A DNA stretch of 64,000 nt from Roseomonas sp. KE0001 (GCF_016107285.1 NZ_RCVQ01000001.1:558001-622000), one strand, 5' to 3'. Positions 28,860 through 37,595 are shown, counted from the stretch's first letter. Made by a program: numbers and translations. Notes: generated by a model from the letters alone, not told the origin.

Positions 28860-29378
28860 ATGTCCTACATCTCCAAGGGATCCGCGCTGCGCGCCATGCT
28901 GCGCGACATCGCCATCGCCGTCGCGGGCGATCCCGGCGGGCGCCCGCGCCGTGTCGCGGAGGCCCTGCGGCCCTTCCTGAACGATCCGCTGCTGCTGGCC
29001 GGGCTGGACTGCGCCTCGCGCCCGGAAGGCTATACGCGACATCTGCTGCAGGCCGACCCGGACGGGCGATACGCCGTCGTCGCGCTGAGCTGGCGGCCGG
29101 GGCAGATGAGCCCGATCCATGCGCACCGCACATGGTGCAGCTTCGGCGTGCACCGGGGCGTGCTGACGGAGGGATATTATCGCGGCGTGGAGGAGGGGCA
29201 CCCGGCGCAGACGGCGAGCCTGCTGCACCGCCCGGGCGCCATCGTTCATGGCGCGGCGGACCCGGCCGCGGCGCACCGGCTGGCCAATCTGGATGGAGAG
29301 GAGGCCCTCTCCATTCATGTCTACGGCGCGGCCTTCGAGCGCTTCGGCCAGGACGTCAATCTGGTCTACGCCGCCTGA
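28860..29378 (+). CDS. Cysteine dioxygenase-like cupin
   Basis: Mononuclear non-heme iron thiol dioxygenase family, 172 residues. The three metal ligands are probably His87 and His89 in SPIHAHRTW and His153 in SIHVYG; this His triad is the mark of cysteine and 3-mercaptopropionate dioxygenases. The expected reaction is oxidation of a thiol to a sulfinate, with the thiol substrate not determined. The ATG has a GAGAGGGAG site. It follows the GntR gene by 13 bp, so it is probably co-transcribed with and controlled by it. The stop codon lies in a terminator hairpin. Confidence 0.82.
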   Translation: MSYISKGSALRAMLRDIAIAVAGDPGGRPRRVAEALRPFLNDPLLLAGLDCASRPEGYTRHLLQADPDGRYAVVALSWRPGQMSPIHAHRTWCSFGVHRGVLTEGYYRGVEEGHPAQTASLLHRPGAIVHGAADPAAAHRLANLDGEEALSIHVYGAAFERFGQDVNLVYAA

Positions 29379-29390
29379 CGGAGGGCGGCG
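29369..29390 (+). terminator. Hairpin at the end of the cupin gene
   Basis: CGCCGCC (29369-29375) pairs with GGCGGCG (29384-29390) around an 8-base loop that includes the stop codon. It separates the cupin gene from the convergent bfr gene. There is no T run, so confidence is moderate. Confidence 0.5.
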
Positions 29391-29414
29391 CGGCCTGGTC
29401 CGTCCTGTGCCGGG

Positions 29415-29906
29415 TCAGTCCTTGTGCTGGTCGGGCGCCGCGTCGCTGTTGAGCGTGATGTACTTGGGCAGGCCGATCTGCTTGATCAGGTCGAACTGCG
29501 TCTCCAGGAAGTCGGCGTGCTTCTCCTCATCCGCCAGGATGCGCAGCAGCAGATCGCGCGAGACGTAGTCGCGCACGCTCTCGCAATGGGCGATGCCATC
29601 GCGCAGGTCGTTGATCGCCTTCTCCTCGATCTTCTGGTCGCAGCGCAGCACCTCCTCGACATTCTCGCCGATGAGGATCTGGTTCAGGCGCTGCACATTC
29701 GGCAGCCCGCCGAGAAAGAGAATGCGGTTGATGAGGTCATCCGCATGCTTCATCTCCTCGATGGACTCGGCATATTCGTGCTTGCCGAGCTTGGTCACGC
29801 CCCAGTTGTCCAGCATGCGGGCATGCAGGAAATACTGGTTGATGGCCGTCAGCTCGTTGGTGAGCTGAGTATTCAGATACTCGATGACCTTCGGATCGCG
29901 CAGCAT
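29415..29906 (-). CDS. bfr: Bacterioferritin
   Basis: Heme-containing iron-storage protein that forms a 24-mer shell. The 163-residue sequence keeps the ferroxidase ligands Glu18, Glu51 and His54, the later DEEKH pair, and the heme-binding Met52 at the same positions as E. coli Bfr. The C-terminus is slightly extended (SDAAPDQHKD). A possible -35 TTGACT lies on the minus strand at 29969-29964. The ferredoxin gene bfd, which releases iron from Bfr, lies just upstream on the same strand. Confidence 0.97.
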   Translation of the reverse strand: MLRDPKVIEYLNTQLTNELTAINQYFLHARMLDNWGVTKLGKHEYAESIEEMKHADDLINRILFLGGLPNVQRLNQILIGENVEEVLRCDQKIEEKAINDLRDGIAHCESVRDYVSRDLLLRILADEEKHADFLETQFDLIKQIGLPKYITLNSDAAPDQHKD

Positions 29907-30008
29907 GACGGAACTCCGTGCCTGGAACTTTCAGGCGCGGAGGTTTAGCGATCCGCTGAACTCAGTCAAGTTGTTGTTTTTGCTTGTGAATGAGACTGAG
30001 AGACGATC

Positions 30009-30197
30009 TCAGTTGCCACCCAGCGCGGATTGTTCCGCGGGCTGATCGCGGAGGATGGAGAGCATGGTGCCGGTGCAGCAGCCGCACTGCGCGTTGCAAT
30101 TGCAGGCGGCATAGACCTCTTTCGGACGGCGCGCGCCCTCGGCGATGGCGGAGCGGATCCGCGCGTCGGTGAGGCCATTGCAGATGCAGACATACAT
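30009..30197 (-). CDS. bfd: Bacterioferritin-associated ferredoxin
   Basis: Small [2Fe-2S] protein of 62 residues that reduces bacterioferritin to free stored iron. The start at 30197 gives MYVCICNGLTDARIR, and the cluster cysteines fall at 4, 6, 38 and 41, exactly the E. coli Bfd positions; extra cysteines are at 32, 34 and 40. It is followed by bfr about 100 bp downstream, with a 6-bp hairpin at 29996-30012 over its stop. recQ lies 60 bp upstream on the same strand. Confidence 0.93.
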   Translation of the reverse strand: MYVCICNGLTDARIRSAIAEGARRPKEVYAACNCNAQCGCCTGTMLSILRDQPAEQSALGGN

Positions 30198-30257
30198 GAG
30201 GCAGGCACCACGGCTGTCGATTTGCAATTGATAGACGCTCGCAAACCGATCTGCAAG

Positions 30258-32066
30258 TCATTCGCAGTCTCGCAACACCGCCAGAACGGCCTTGCCGTAG
30301 CGCTCCAGCTTGGTGGCGCCGACGCCGGGAATGGTCCCGAGCGCGGCCAGATCGGCCGGGCGGAGCGCCGAGATCTCCGCCAGCGTGCGGTCCTGGAAGA
30401 TGACATAGGCCGGCACGCCCTGGGCCGTCGCAGTCCGGCGGCGCCAGTCGCGCAGCGCGCTGAAGCAGGGATCGGCCGTCATGGCCGGGCCCGCCTGGCT
30501 CTTGGTGGCCAGCCGGCCGGCCGGCGGCAGGACCAGCTCCTCCCGGAGCATGATCGAGGCCTCGCCCTTCAGGACGGGGCGGGCGGCCTCGGTCGGCACC
30601 AGCTCGCCGTGATTCTCCACCGCGACATCGAGCACGCCCTGCGCGACGAGCTGCCGCGCGACGCCCCGCCAGGTGGCTTCCGGCAGGTCCCGCCCGACGC
30701 CGAAGGTGGGCAGCTGGTCGTGCCCGAACTGGGTGACCTTGGCGGTGCTGCGGCCCTGCAGCACATCGACCACATGGCCGAGGCCGAAGCGGCGGCCGGT
30801 GCGCAGCACGGCGGAGAGCAGCTTCTGCGCCGCCACCGTGCCGTCGAACAGCCGTGGCGGGGCCTGGCAGATGTCGCACTGGCCGCAGGCTTCCGGCGCG
30901 GCCTCCCCGAAGCAGCGCAACAGGATCTGCCGGCGGCAGGTGGCGGCCTCGGCGATGCCCACCATGGCGTCGAGGCGCTGCCGCTCCACCCGTTTCTGCT
31001 CGTCGGCGGCGCCGCTTTCGCCGATGCGGTGACGGGCCAGCGCGATGTCGCCCGCGCCGTAGAGGAGGAGGGCCCGGGCCGGCAGCCCGTCGCGTCCGGC
31101 GCGGCCGATCTCCTGGTACCAGCTCTCGGGGCTGCGCGGCAGGTCGGTATGGGCGACGTAGCGCACATCGGGCCGGTCGATGCCCATGCCGAAGGCAATG
31201 GTCGCCGCCATGATGACCGCATCGCCCCGGGCGAAGCGGCGGTGGGCCTCGCGTTTCTCCCGCGGCTCGAGCCCGGCATGGAACACCAGGGCGTCGTGCC
31301 CGTCCTGCCGCAGCCAATCCGCCGTCTGCTCGGCCTTCCGCCGCGTGCCGCAATAGATCAGCCCGGCGCCGCTGCCGTCGCCGGCGGTGGCGATGAAGCG
31401 ACGGAGCTGCGCGCGCTCCTGCTCGCGGGGCTGGGCGGCGATGTGGATGTTCGGCCGGTCGAAGCTGGCACGGAAGAGGGGGCTTTGCTCGAGCCGGAGC
31501 TGGCGCTGGATGTCCAGCACCGTCCGCGGGTCGGCGGTGGCGGTCAGGGCGAGCCGCGGCACTTCGGGGAAGCGTTCGGCGAGCACCGGCAGGGCGCGAT
31601 ACTCGGGGCGGAAGTGGTGCCCCCATTGGCTGACGCAATGGGCCTCGTCGATGGCGAAGAGCGCGATCCGCATCTCGTCCAGCCGCGCCAGCGTGGCCTC
31701 GTTGGTCAGCCGCTCGGGCGAGACGTAGAGCAGCTTCAGCTGGCCACGGTTGAGCTCCCGCCAGACGCCGCGCGCCTCCTCGGGATCGAGCTCGGAATGC
31801 AGCGCGGCGGCGGCGATGTCCTGCTGGCGCAGCGCCGCGACCTGGTCCTCCATCAGCGCGATGAGCGGCGAAACCACGACGCCGAGGCCCGGGCGGCACA
31901 GGGCGGGAACCTGGAAGCAGAGGCTCTTGCCGCCGCCGGTCGGCATCAGCACCAGGCCGGATCCGCCGGCGACGGCGTGGCGCACCACCTCTTCCTGCAT
32001 GCCCCGGAAGCCGCCATGGCCGAAGACCTGATGCAGGACTTCAAGCGGGTCGCGCGGCGGGGTCAT
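30258..32066 (-). CDS. recQ: ATP-dependent DNA helicase RecQ
   Basis: 3'-5' superfamily 2 helicase of recombination and repair, 602 residues. Motif I is MPTGGGKSLCFQVPAL, motif II AIDEAHCVSQWGHHFRPEY, motif VI QEIGRAGRDG. The RecQ-C-terminal zinc cysteines appear in CRRQILLRCFGEAAPEACGQCDIC, and an HRDC domain ends the protein (ALRDWRRRTATAQGVPAYVIFQDRTLAEI...). All domains of the full-length family are present. The 242 bp upstream (32067-32308) hold no supported gene. Confidence 0.96.
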   Translation of the reverse strand: MTPPRDPLEVLHQVFGHGGFRGMQEEVVRHAVAGGSGLVLMPTGGGKSLCFQVPALCRPGLGVVVSPLIALMEDQVAALRQQDIAAAALHSELDPEEARGVWRELNRGQLKLLYVSPERLTNEATLARLDEMRIALFAIDEAHCVSQWGHHFRPEYRALPVLAERFPEVPRLALTATADPRTVLDIQRQLRLEQSPLFRASFDRPNIHIAAQPREQERAQLRRFIATAGDGSGAGLIYCGTRRKAEQTADWLRQDGHDALVFHAGLEPREKREAHRRFARGDAVIMAATIAFGMGIDRPDVRYVAHTDLPRSPESWYQEIGRAGRDGLPARALLLYGAGDIALARHRIGESGAADEQKRVERQRLDAMVGIAEAATCRRQILLRCFGEAAPEACGQCDICQAPPRLFDGTVAAQKLLSAVLRTGRRFGLGHVVDVLQGRSTAKVTQFGHDQLPTFGVGRDLPEATWRGVARQLVAQGVLDVAVENHGELVPTEAARPVLKGEASIMLREELVLPPAGRLATKSQAGPAMTADPCFSALRDWRRRTATAQGVPAYVIFQDRTLAEISALRPADLAALGTIPGVGATKLERYGKAVLAVLRDCE

Positions 32067-32308
32067 GATGCGGCAGGGATCCGTTTGGGCATGAGGCGGC
32101 GACCGTCACGGCGGGCTGCGAGAGACCCGGTCAGCCTTGGGGGAGCGGGGGAAGTAGCGGCTGAGGGGGCCAGGGGGCAAGTCCGCACCACTCCGGAGCG
32201 TGCGGCGGGTCGGGCCGACATGACGCAGAAACGCCCTGTTTTGGGGGTGGTGGGCGGCAAGCGTCAGCATTACTGTCCCGCCCCTTTCAGGGAGCTCGCC
32301 GCGACGTC

Positions 32309-33283
32309 ATGGGCGCCATCACACTGGGTATCGTCGGTTTCGGGGTTATGGGCGAGCGCCTGGCGGGAGCGGCCCTGTCGCATCCCGATATCCGGATCGC
32401 GGGCGGCTGGGACCCCTCGCCGCGGGCGACCGCGCGCTGGAGGGAGGTGACGGGGGCAGCCCCCTTCCTCCCCGATGCCGATGCGGTGATCGAGGCCTGT
32501 GACGTTCTCTATATCGCGACACCGCCGGCCGCGCATATTCCGCTCGCGCGCCGCGCCTTCAAGGCCGGGAAGGCCGTGTTCCTGGAGAAGCCGCTGGCCA
32601 CCGACCTCGACGAGGCCGCGGCCTTCGTCGCCGAGGCCGAGGAAGGCCGGGCCCGGGCGGCCGTCAACTTCCCCATGGCGTCCTCTCCCGCCGTCGAGCA
32701 GGTGAGTCGCTGGCGCCAGGATGGTCATGTCGGCGCGCCCCTGCGGCTCGACATCGTGACGGACTTCGCCCGCTGGCCGCGCCATTGGCAGGCTGCCGCG
32801 GCGCCCTGGCTGGCGCGGCGGCAGGAGGGAGGCTTCACGCGGGAGGTGCTGTCCCACTTCCTGTTTCTTGCACTGCGGCAACTCGGCCCTCTCGCTGTCG
32901 TTTCGGCAGCGGTAGCATACGGAGATGACGATGCCGCGGAGACCGCCATGGCCGCCGAATTGCGGGCCGGGGAGATCCCTCTCTCCGTCTCGGGCACGGT
33001 CGGCCGGATCGCGGAGGACGAGCAGCATTCCTGGACCTTGAGCGGCGAGGCCGGCGCCATCCGCCTTCGGAACTGGTCCCTGGCGGAACGTCTCCAGGAT
33101 AGGAGCTGGCAACCCGCCGCGGAAGCGCTGTCCAACGCGGAAATGCGACCGCTGGTCCTGCAACGGCAACTGAGCAAGCTGCGGGCGCTCGTCGAAGGCA
33201 AGCCGCAGGATCTCGCCACCCTGCGCGAGGCGTTCGAAGTACAGGCGATTGTCGAGCGGATACTGCGAAATGGAGCCATGTGA
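32309..33283 (+). CDS. Gfo/Idh/MocA family oxidoreductase
   Basis: NAD(P)-dependent sugar or polyol dehydrogenase family, 324 residues. The N-terminal Rossmann motif is IVGFGVMGERL, the DVLYIATPPAAH strand follows, and the family lysine lies in FLEKPLATDLDEA. The C-terminal beta-sheet domain has no residue that fixes the substrate. It stands alone, with recQ divergent upstream and a GC-poor gap downstream. Close relatives include inositol, glucose-fructose and dipicolinate-type enzymes, so no specific reaction is assigned. Confidence 0.85.
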   Translation: MGAITLGIVGFGVMGERLAGAALSHPDIRIAGGWDPSPRATARWREVTGAAPFLPDADAVIEACDVLYIATPPAAHIPLARRAFKAGKAVFLEKPLATDLDEAAAFVAEAEEGRARAAVNFPMASSPAVEQVSRWRQDGHVGAPLRLDIVTDFARWPRHWQAAAAPWLARRQEGGFTREVLSHFLFLALRQLGPLAVVSAAVAYGDDDAAETAMAAELRAGEIPLSVSGTVGRIAEDEQHSWTLSGEAGAIRLRNWSLAERLQDRSWQPAAEALSNAEMRPLVLQRQLSKLRALVEGKPQDLATLREAFEVQAIVERILRNGAM

Positions 33284-33765
33284 ACCGGAGCCGGGTAACA
33301 GTCAATATTTACAATCGGAAAGAAGATTCTTCGGGCCGGGACCGACGGCATGGAAAGTAGGACAGCATGCTGCTTCCATGAGGATGACGACAACGCCGCA
33401 TGGAGATCGGCAGACTGCTGTGCTCCACTGGAAGCGAGCGGCGAAGTCCTGATCCGACTCCCTTATCGTAATGATTTCTGAGGGGCGGTTACGTTTCGTC
33501 GCTGGACAGTTTGGTTGCCAATATTATTAGATGGACGCGTCGAATGGGCTTTCGATTCCCGTCCTCCGAGCGAGGCGCCGCGCCGCGACGTCTGGCTCCA
33601 CGAGCAACGGAGAAGAGGCATATCCCGCTGACCGAGACAGGCACCGTTATGGATCTGCCCGGTAGGATTTTTTCACATTCGAGACGACGACACTGCGCGC
33701 GAACCGCCGATTTCACATAAAAGTGATGTGGCGGTCCAGTCAGCCAAAAGAAGGAGAAGTGGAAC
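33284..33765. other. GC-poor 480-bp gap before the MarR gene
   Basis: This stretch is visibly richer in A+T than its surroundings (roughly 55% against 70%). It has scattered AT blocks such as CAATATTTACAATC and CCAATATTATTAG, and a short GAAGATTCTTC dyad. Small open frames on both strands lack ribosome-binding sites and recognisable proteins, so I call none of them genes. It may carry the marR promoter or be a remnant of acquired DNA. Confidence 0.5.
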
Positions 33766-34167
33766 ATGGCAGTTCAGAATGCCCCGGAGCAGCTTTTAGG
33801 CATCCTGCGGGATACTGTCGTGTCTCTGGTGCGCAGGGACGGTCATGACCTGTCCGCCCGCCAGCTTGGCGTTTTCCTGACCGTCTATCTCTCTGACAAT
33901 CCGCATACCGTCCGTGGGCTGGCCGCGACCCTCAACGTGTCGAAACCGGCGATCACCCGCGCCCTCGACCGCCTGGGCGAACTCGATCTCGCGCGCCGCA
34001 AGACCGATCCGCAGGATCGCCGCAGCGTGTTGATCCAGCGCACCGTCAAGGGTGCCGCCTTCCTGCGGGAGTTGCGAGGCATGATGGTCGAGGCCGACTC
34101 CACGGCCCGGACCCTGACCCCCTCCAAGCCGGCCAATTCGGAAGAGCTCGCCCGTAAGGCGGTGTGA
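33766..34167 (+). CDS. MarR family transcriptional regulator
   Basis: Winged-helix repressor, 133 residues. The DNA-binding core is seen as HTVRGLAATLNVSKPAITRALDRLGELDLARRKTDPQDRRSVLIQRTVKGAAFL, with the conserved D-x-R-S wing. The C-terminal dimerisation helix is short, so the protein is slightly smaller than typical MarR. AAGGAGAAG precedes the ATG by about 7 nt. An ATACAA-N7-TTGTAT dyad lies right after the stop, before the molybdenum hydroxylase gene, which is the likely target. Confidence 0.88.
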   Translation: MAVQNAPEQLLGILRDTVVSLVRRDGHDLSARQLGVFLTVYLSDNPHTVRGLAATLNVSKPAITRALDRLGELDLARRKTDPQDRRSVLIQRTVKGAAFLRELRGMMVEADSTARTLTPSKPANSEELARKAV

Positions 34168-34181
34168 TGCCAAAATGAGAT

Positions 34182-34200
34182 ATACAATCCAGGGTTGTAT
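34182..34200. promoter_or_regulatory. MarR-type operator candidate
   Basis: ATACAA (34182-34187) and TTGTAT (34195-34200) form a 6-7-6 dyad in the 185-bp gap between marR and the molybdenum hydroxylase gene. TACAA/TTGTA half-sites are common for MarR and OhrR proteins. An overlapping inverted repeat AATCCAGG (34186-34193) / CCTGGATT (34207-34214) could instead form a hairpin that ends the marR transcript. Confidence 0.5.
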
Positions 34201-34352
34201 TCTGATCCTGGATTATCGCGCCGGGATGGGGATGCCGGGGTCGATCGTCCCGCCCGCACCCCGGCGTGCATTATCCTGCCTTCCGAGGCTCGCGCTGTGG
34301 CCCGGATGCTTTTAGGCTCCCTGGCTCCCCGCCCTGCCACGGAGCACTCTGC

Positions 34353-36701
34353 ATGCCGGATTCCCTTCCGCTTTCCCCTTCCGGAATGAAGTTCGGCGTC
34401 GGACAGGCGGTGCCGCGGAACGAGGACCCGGTCCTGCTGCGGGGCGAAGGCCGGTATACCGACGATCTGCAGCGGCCGGGCCAGCTCTGGTGCGTCATGG
34501 TCCGCAGCCCCTACGCGCACGGCGTGCTGCGTGGGCTGGATGTGGAGGCTGCCCTGGCCACGCCGGGTGTGGTGGCGGTGTATACCGGGCGGGACCTTCA
34601 GGCCGCCGGCTTCGGCACGATGCGCTGCACCCTGCCATTGCCCGGCCTGATCAATGTCGAGCGCCCCGCCCTGGCGCTGGATCGTGTCCGCTTCGTGGGC
34701 GATCCCATCGCCTGCGTGATCGGCGAGACCCGGGACGCGGCGCGGGACGGCGCCGAGGCGGTGCTGCCGGACATCGACACCCTGCCCGCCGTCACCGAGG
34801 CCGCCGCCGCCCCGGAGGCACCGCAGCTCTACGAGCATGTGCCGGGCAACCAGGTTCTCGACTTCCATTTCGGCGACAGGGAAAAGGTGGAGGCGGCCTT
34901 CGCGGGCGCTGCGCATGTCACGCGTCTGCATCTGCGCAACAACCGCATCGTGGTCTGTGCGATGGAGCCGCGCAGCGCCATCGGCGAATACGACGAGGCG
35001 ACCGGCCGGTACACCCTGCATGTCGGCAGCCAAGGCGTCTTCGGCCTGCGCAACCAGATGGCCAACGACCTCCTGAAGGTGCCGACGGAGAAGCTGCGCA
35101 TCCTGACCGGCAATGTCGGCGGCAGCTTCGGCATGAAGGCCTCCGCCTATCCGGAATATGTCTGCCTGCTGCATGCGGCGCGGCAGCTGGGCCGGCCGGT
35201 GAAGTGGACCGATGAGCGCACCGGCAGCTTCCTGTCGGATTGCCACGGCCGGGATCATGAGGTCAGCGCCGAGCTGGCGCTGGATGCCGAGGGCCGCTTC
35301 CAGGCGGTGCGCCTGACCACCTTCGCGAATATGGGCGGCTATCTGAGCACCGTCGGCCCGCTGATGGGCACGATGAACTTCGTGCGCAACATCCAGAGCA
35401 ATTACGCGACGCCGCTGATCGAGGTGGCGACACGCTGCCTGCTGACCAATACCACGCCCGTCTCGGCCTATCGCGGCGCCGGCCGCCCGGAAGGCAACTA
35501 CTTCATGGAGCGGCTGATCGAGACGGCCGCGGCGGAGATGGGCATCGATGCCATCGAGCTGCGCCGCCGCAACCATATCCGGCCCGAGCAACTGCCCTAC
35601 AAGGCGGCCTCCGGCTCCAGCTACGACAGCGGCGAGTATACCGCCGTCCTCGACAAGGCGCTGCGGGAAGCGGACTGGGAAGGTTTCGCGGCGCGCAAGG
35701 CGGCGAGCGCGGCGCGCGGGCTGCTGCGCGGGCGCGGCATCGGCAACTTCCTCGAATGCACGGCGCCGCCGGCCAAGGAGATGGGTGGCATCCGCTTCGA
35801 GGCCGACGGCACCGTCACCATCATCACCGGCACCCTGGACTACGGCCAGGGCCATTGGACGCCCTTCGCCCAGGTGCTGTACCAGGCGCTCGGCATCCCC
35901 TTCGAGCGTATCCGGCTGCTGCAGGGCGATTCGGATGAGCTGATCGCGGGCGGCGGCACCGGCGGCTCGAAATCGCTCATGGCGTCCGGCGCGGCGATCA
36001 TCGAGGCCTCGGCCAAGGTGGTCGAGAAGGCGCGCCGCGCCGCCGCGCATCTGCTCGAGGCGGCCGAGGCCGATATCGAGTTCGAGCCCCATGCCGAGGG
36101 CGGCGCGCGCCTGCTGATCGCCGGCACCGACCGTGGCATCAGCCTCATCGACCTGGCCGCGCGCCTGCGGGAAGGCGTTGCCCTGCCGGAGGATGTGCCC
36201 GGAAGCCTCGATGTGAGGCATGTCTTCGAGGAGGCGCCGATGGCCTATCCGAATGGCTGCCACATCGCCGAGGTGGAGGTGGACCCCGAGACGGGCATGG
36301 TGCGGATCGACCGCTATGTCACCGTCAACGATTTCGGCGTGGTGGTGAATCCGCTGCTGGTCGAGGGGCAGGCGCATGGCGGCATCGCCCAGGGCATCGG
36401 CCAGGCGCTGATGGAACGGACCGCCTATAGCGAGGACGGACAGCTGCTCTCCGGCTCCTACTCGGATTACGCCGTGCCCCGCGCGGGCGATCTGCCGAGC
36501 TTCGCCTTCCACAGCCATGCGGTGCCGGCCAAGACCAACCCGCTGGGCGCCAAGGGCTGTGGCGAGGCCGGCTGTGCCGGTTCGCTGCCGGCGGTGATGA
36601 ATGCGCTGGTGGATGCCTTGTCGGAGCGCGGCGTGCGCCATATCGACATGCCGGCCACGCCCGAGGTGGTGTGGCGCGCGCTCCAGGAAGCGGCGGCCTG
36701 A
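34353..36701 (+). CDS. Xanthine dehydrogenase-family molybdopterin-binding (large) subunit
   Basis: Molybdenum hydroxylase large subunit related to CoxL and aldehyde oxidoreductases, 782 residues. It has the N-terminal hammerhead domain (VGQAVPRNEDPVLLRGEGRYTDD), the cofactor segment NVGGSFGMKAS, AYRGAGRPEG in the substrate region, and the catalytic base Glu738 in GCGEAGCAG. The start at 34353 has GGAG 8 nt upstream; an ATG at 34386 is an alternative. The [2Fe-2S] and FAD subunits that normally accompany this protein are absent from the window. A GlcG/HbpS protein gene follows and a MarR gene precedes. Substrate unknown. Confidence 0.9.
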   Translation: MPDSLPLSPSGMKFGVGQAVPRNEDPVLLRGEGRYTDDLQRPGQLWCVMVRSPYAHGVLRGLDVEAALATPGVVAVYTGRDLQAAGFGTMRCTLPLPGLINVERPALALDRVRFVGDPIACVIGETRDAARDGAEAVLPDIDTLPAVTEAAAAPEAPQLYEHVPGNQVLDFHFGDREKVEAAFAGAAHVTRLHLRNNRIVVCAMEPRSAIGEYDEATGRYTLHVGSQGVFGLRNQMANDLLKVPTEKLRILTGNVGGSFGMKASAYPEYVCLLHAARQLGRPVKWTDERTGSFLSDCHGRDHEVSAELALDAEGRFQAVRLTTFANMGGYLSTVGPLMGTMNFVRNIQSNYATPLIEVATRCLLTNTTPVSAYRGAGRPEGNYFMERLIETAAAEMGIDAIELRRRNHIRPEQLPYKAASGSSYDSGEYTAVLDKALREADWEGFAARKAASAARGLLRGRGIGNFLECTAPPAKEMGGIRFEADGTVTIITGTLDYGQGHWTPFAQVLYQALGIPFERIRLLQGDSDELIAGGGTGGSKSLMASGAAIIEASAKVVEKARRAAAHLLEAAEADIEFEPHAEGGARLLIAGTDRGISLIDLAARLREGVALPEDVPGSLDVRHVFEEAPMAYPNGCHIAEVEVDPETGMVRIDRYVTVNDFGVVVNPLLVEGQAHGGIAQGIGQALMERTAYSEDGQLLSGSYSDYAVPRAGDLPSFAFHSHAVPAKTNPLGAKGCGEAGCAGSLPAVMNALVDALSERGVRHIDMPATPEVVWRALQEAAA

Positions 36702-36733
36702 TACGCCGCCGCGCAACACGTGGAAGGTAGGAC

Positions 36734-37198
36734 ATGCCCAATCCCCCGACCGGCTTCGCGCCCGGCATCGCGCTCGACGTCGCCTCGCGCATCGGCGAGG
36801 CGGCGCTGGCCAAGGGCCGCGCCCTCGGCCTCGCGCCCCTCACGGTGGTGGTGCTGGATCAGGCCGCGCAGCTGAAGCTCCTGCTGCGGGAGGATGGCGC
36901 CAGCCTGCTGCGCCCCGATATCGCCGCGGGCAAGGCCTTCGGTGCCATGGCGCTGGGCTTCGGCGGGCGCGAGCTGGCGCGCCGCTCGGCCAAGATGCCG
37001 GGCTTCATGAACGCCTTCTCCGACCTGTGCGGTGGCCGTGCGGTGCCGGTGCCGGGGGGCGTGCTGGTGCGCGATGCCGGGGGGACGGTCCTCGGCGCGG
37101 TCGGCATTTCCGGCGATGCCTCGGACAAGGACGAGGTCTGCGCCGTGGCGGGCATCGAGGCGGCCGGCCTCATCGCCGACACCGGCGACCCGGAGTAA
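36734..37198 (+). CDS. GlcG/HbpS family heme-binding-like protein
   Basis: A 154-residue protein of the GlcG/HbpS (DUF336) family: ALGLAPLTVVVLDQAAQLKLLLREDGAS, RPDIAAGKAFGAMALGFG, VPVPGGVLVRDAGGTVLGAVGISGDASDKDEVCA. Some members bind heme; others accompany glycolate or aromatic catabolism genes. No signal peptide is visible. It lies 32 bp after the molybdenum hydroxylase gene and is followed by a strong terminator, so it is probably the last gene of that operon. Role unknown. Confidence 0.85.
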   Translation: MPNPPTGFAPGIALDVASRIGEAALAKGRALGLAPLTVVVLDQAAQLKLLLREDGASLLRPDIAAGKAFGAMALGFGGRELARRSAKMPGFMNAFSDLCGGRAVPVPGGVLVRDAGGTVLGAVGISGDASDKDEVCAVAGIEAAGLIADTGDPE

Positions 37199-37205
37199 CG
37201 CGCGC

Positions 37206-37228
37206 CCCGGCCGCCAGAGGCGGCCGGG
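37206..37228. terminator. Strong hairpin terminator between convergent genes
   Basis: CCCGGCCGCC (37206-37215) pairs perfectly with GGCGGCCGGG (37219-37228) around an AGA loop. This 10-bp GC stem lies 8 bp after the GlcG/HbpS stop and 32 bp from the convergent NIPSNAP stop. No T run is present, so it may act in both directions by structure alone. Confidence 0.65.
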
Positions 37229-37259
37229 ACCTCAGCCGCGGCGCGCCAGGCGCCCGGCT

Positions 37260-37595
37260 TCAGGCGCCCTGCCGCAGGGGCGCGGGCGCGAAGGCCACCG
37301 GCGTCATCAGCCGGTTCTCCTGGCTCACCAGATAGCCCGCCTCGGCGCTGAGGCGCAGGTAGTTGATCCAGTCGGGGTCCGCCTGCATGGCCGCGCGCTT
37401 TGCCGCGCGATCGGCGGCGTCGGCATAGGCCCAGATGTGGACATAGGTGTTCACATTGCCCGTCTCCGTCGTCAGATAGGCGACGGGCATGCCGAGATGC
37501 CGGGTCTGCGCGGCCCAGCCGTGCTTCTCATAGATCTCGAGATGCTTCTTCAGCGTGCCGGGCCGGCAGACATAGGTGCGGTGGTCGAGGAGCAT
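37260..37595 (-). CDS. NIPSNAP family protein
   Basis: A 111-residue alpha/beta-barrel-type protein beginning MLLDHRTYVCRPGTLKKHLEIYEKHGW, with the NVNTYVHIWAYADAADRAAKRAAM core typical of NIPSNAP domains. Bacterial members have no settled function. The gene starts 45 bp after the stop of the MFS permease gene on the same strand, so both are probably one transcription unit. Confidence 0.85.
   Translation of the reverse strand: MLLDHRTYVCRPGTLKKHLEIYEKHGWAAQTRHLGMPVAYLTTETGNVNTYVHIWAYADAADRAAKRAAMQADPDWINYLRLSAEAGYLVSQENRLMTPVAFAPAPLRQGA

Noticed and set aside
33489-33767. Small frames on both strands in the GC-poor gap before marR.
   Set aside because: Non-ATG or poorly placed starts, no ribosome-binding sites, and no resemblance to known proteins.
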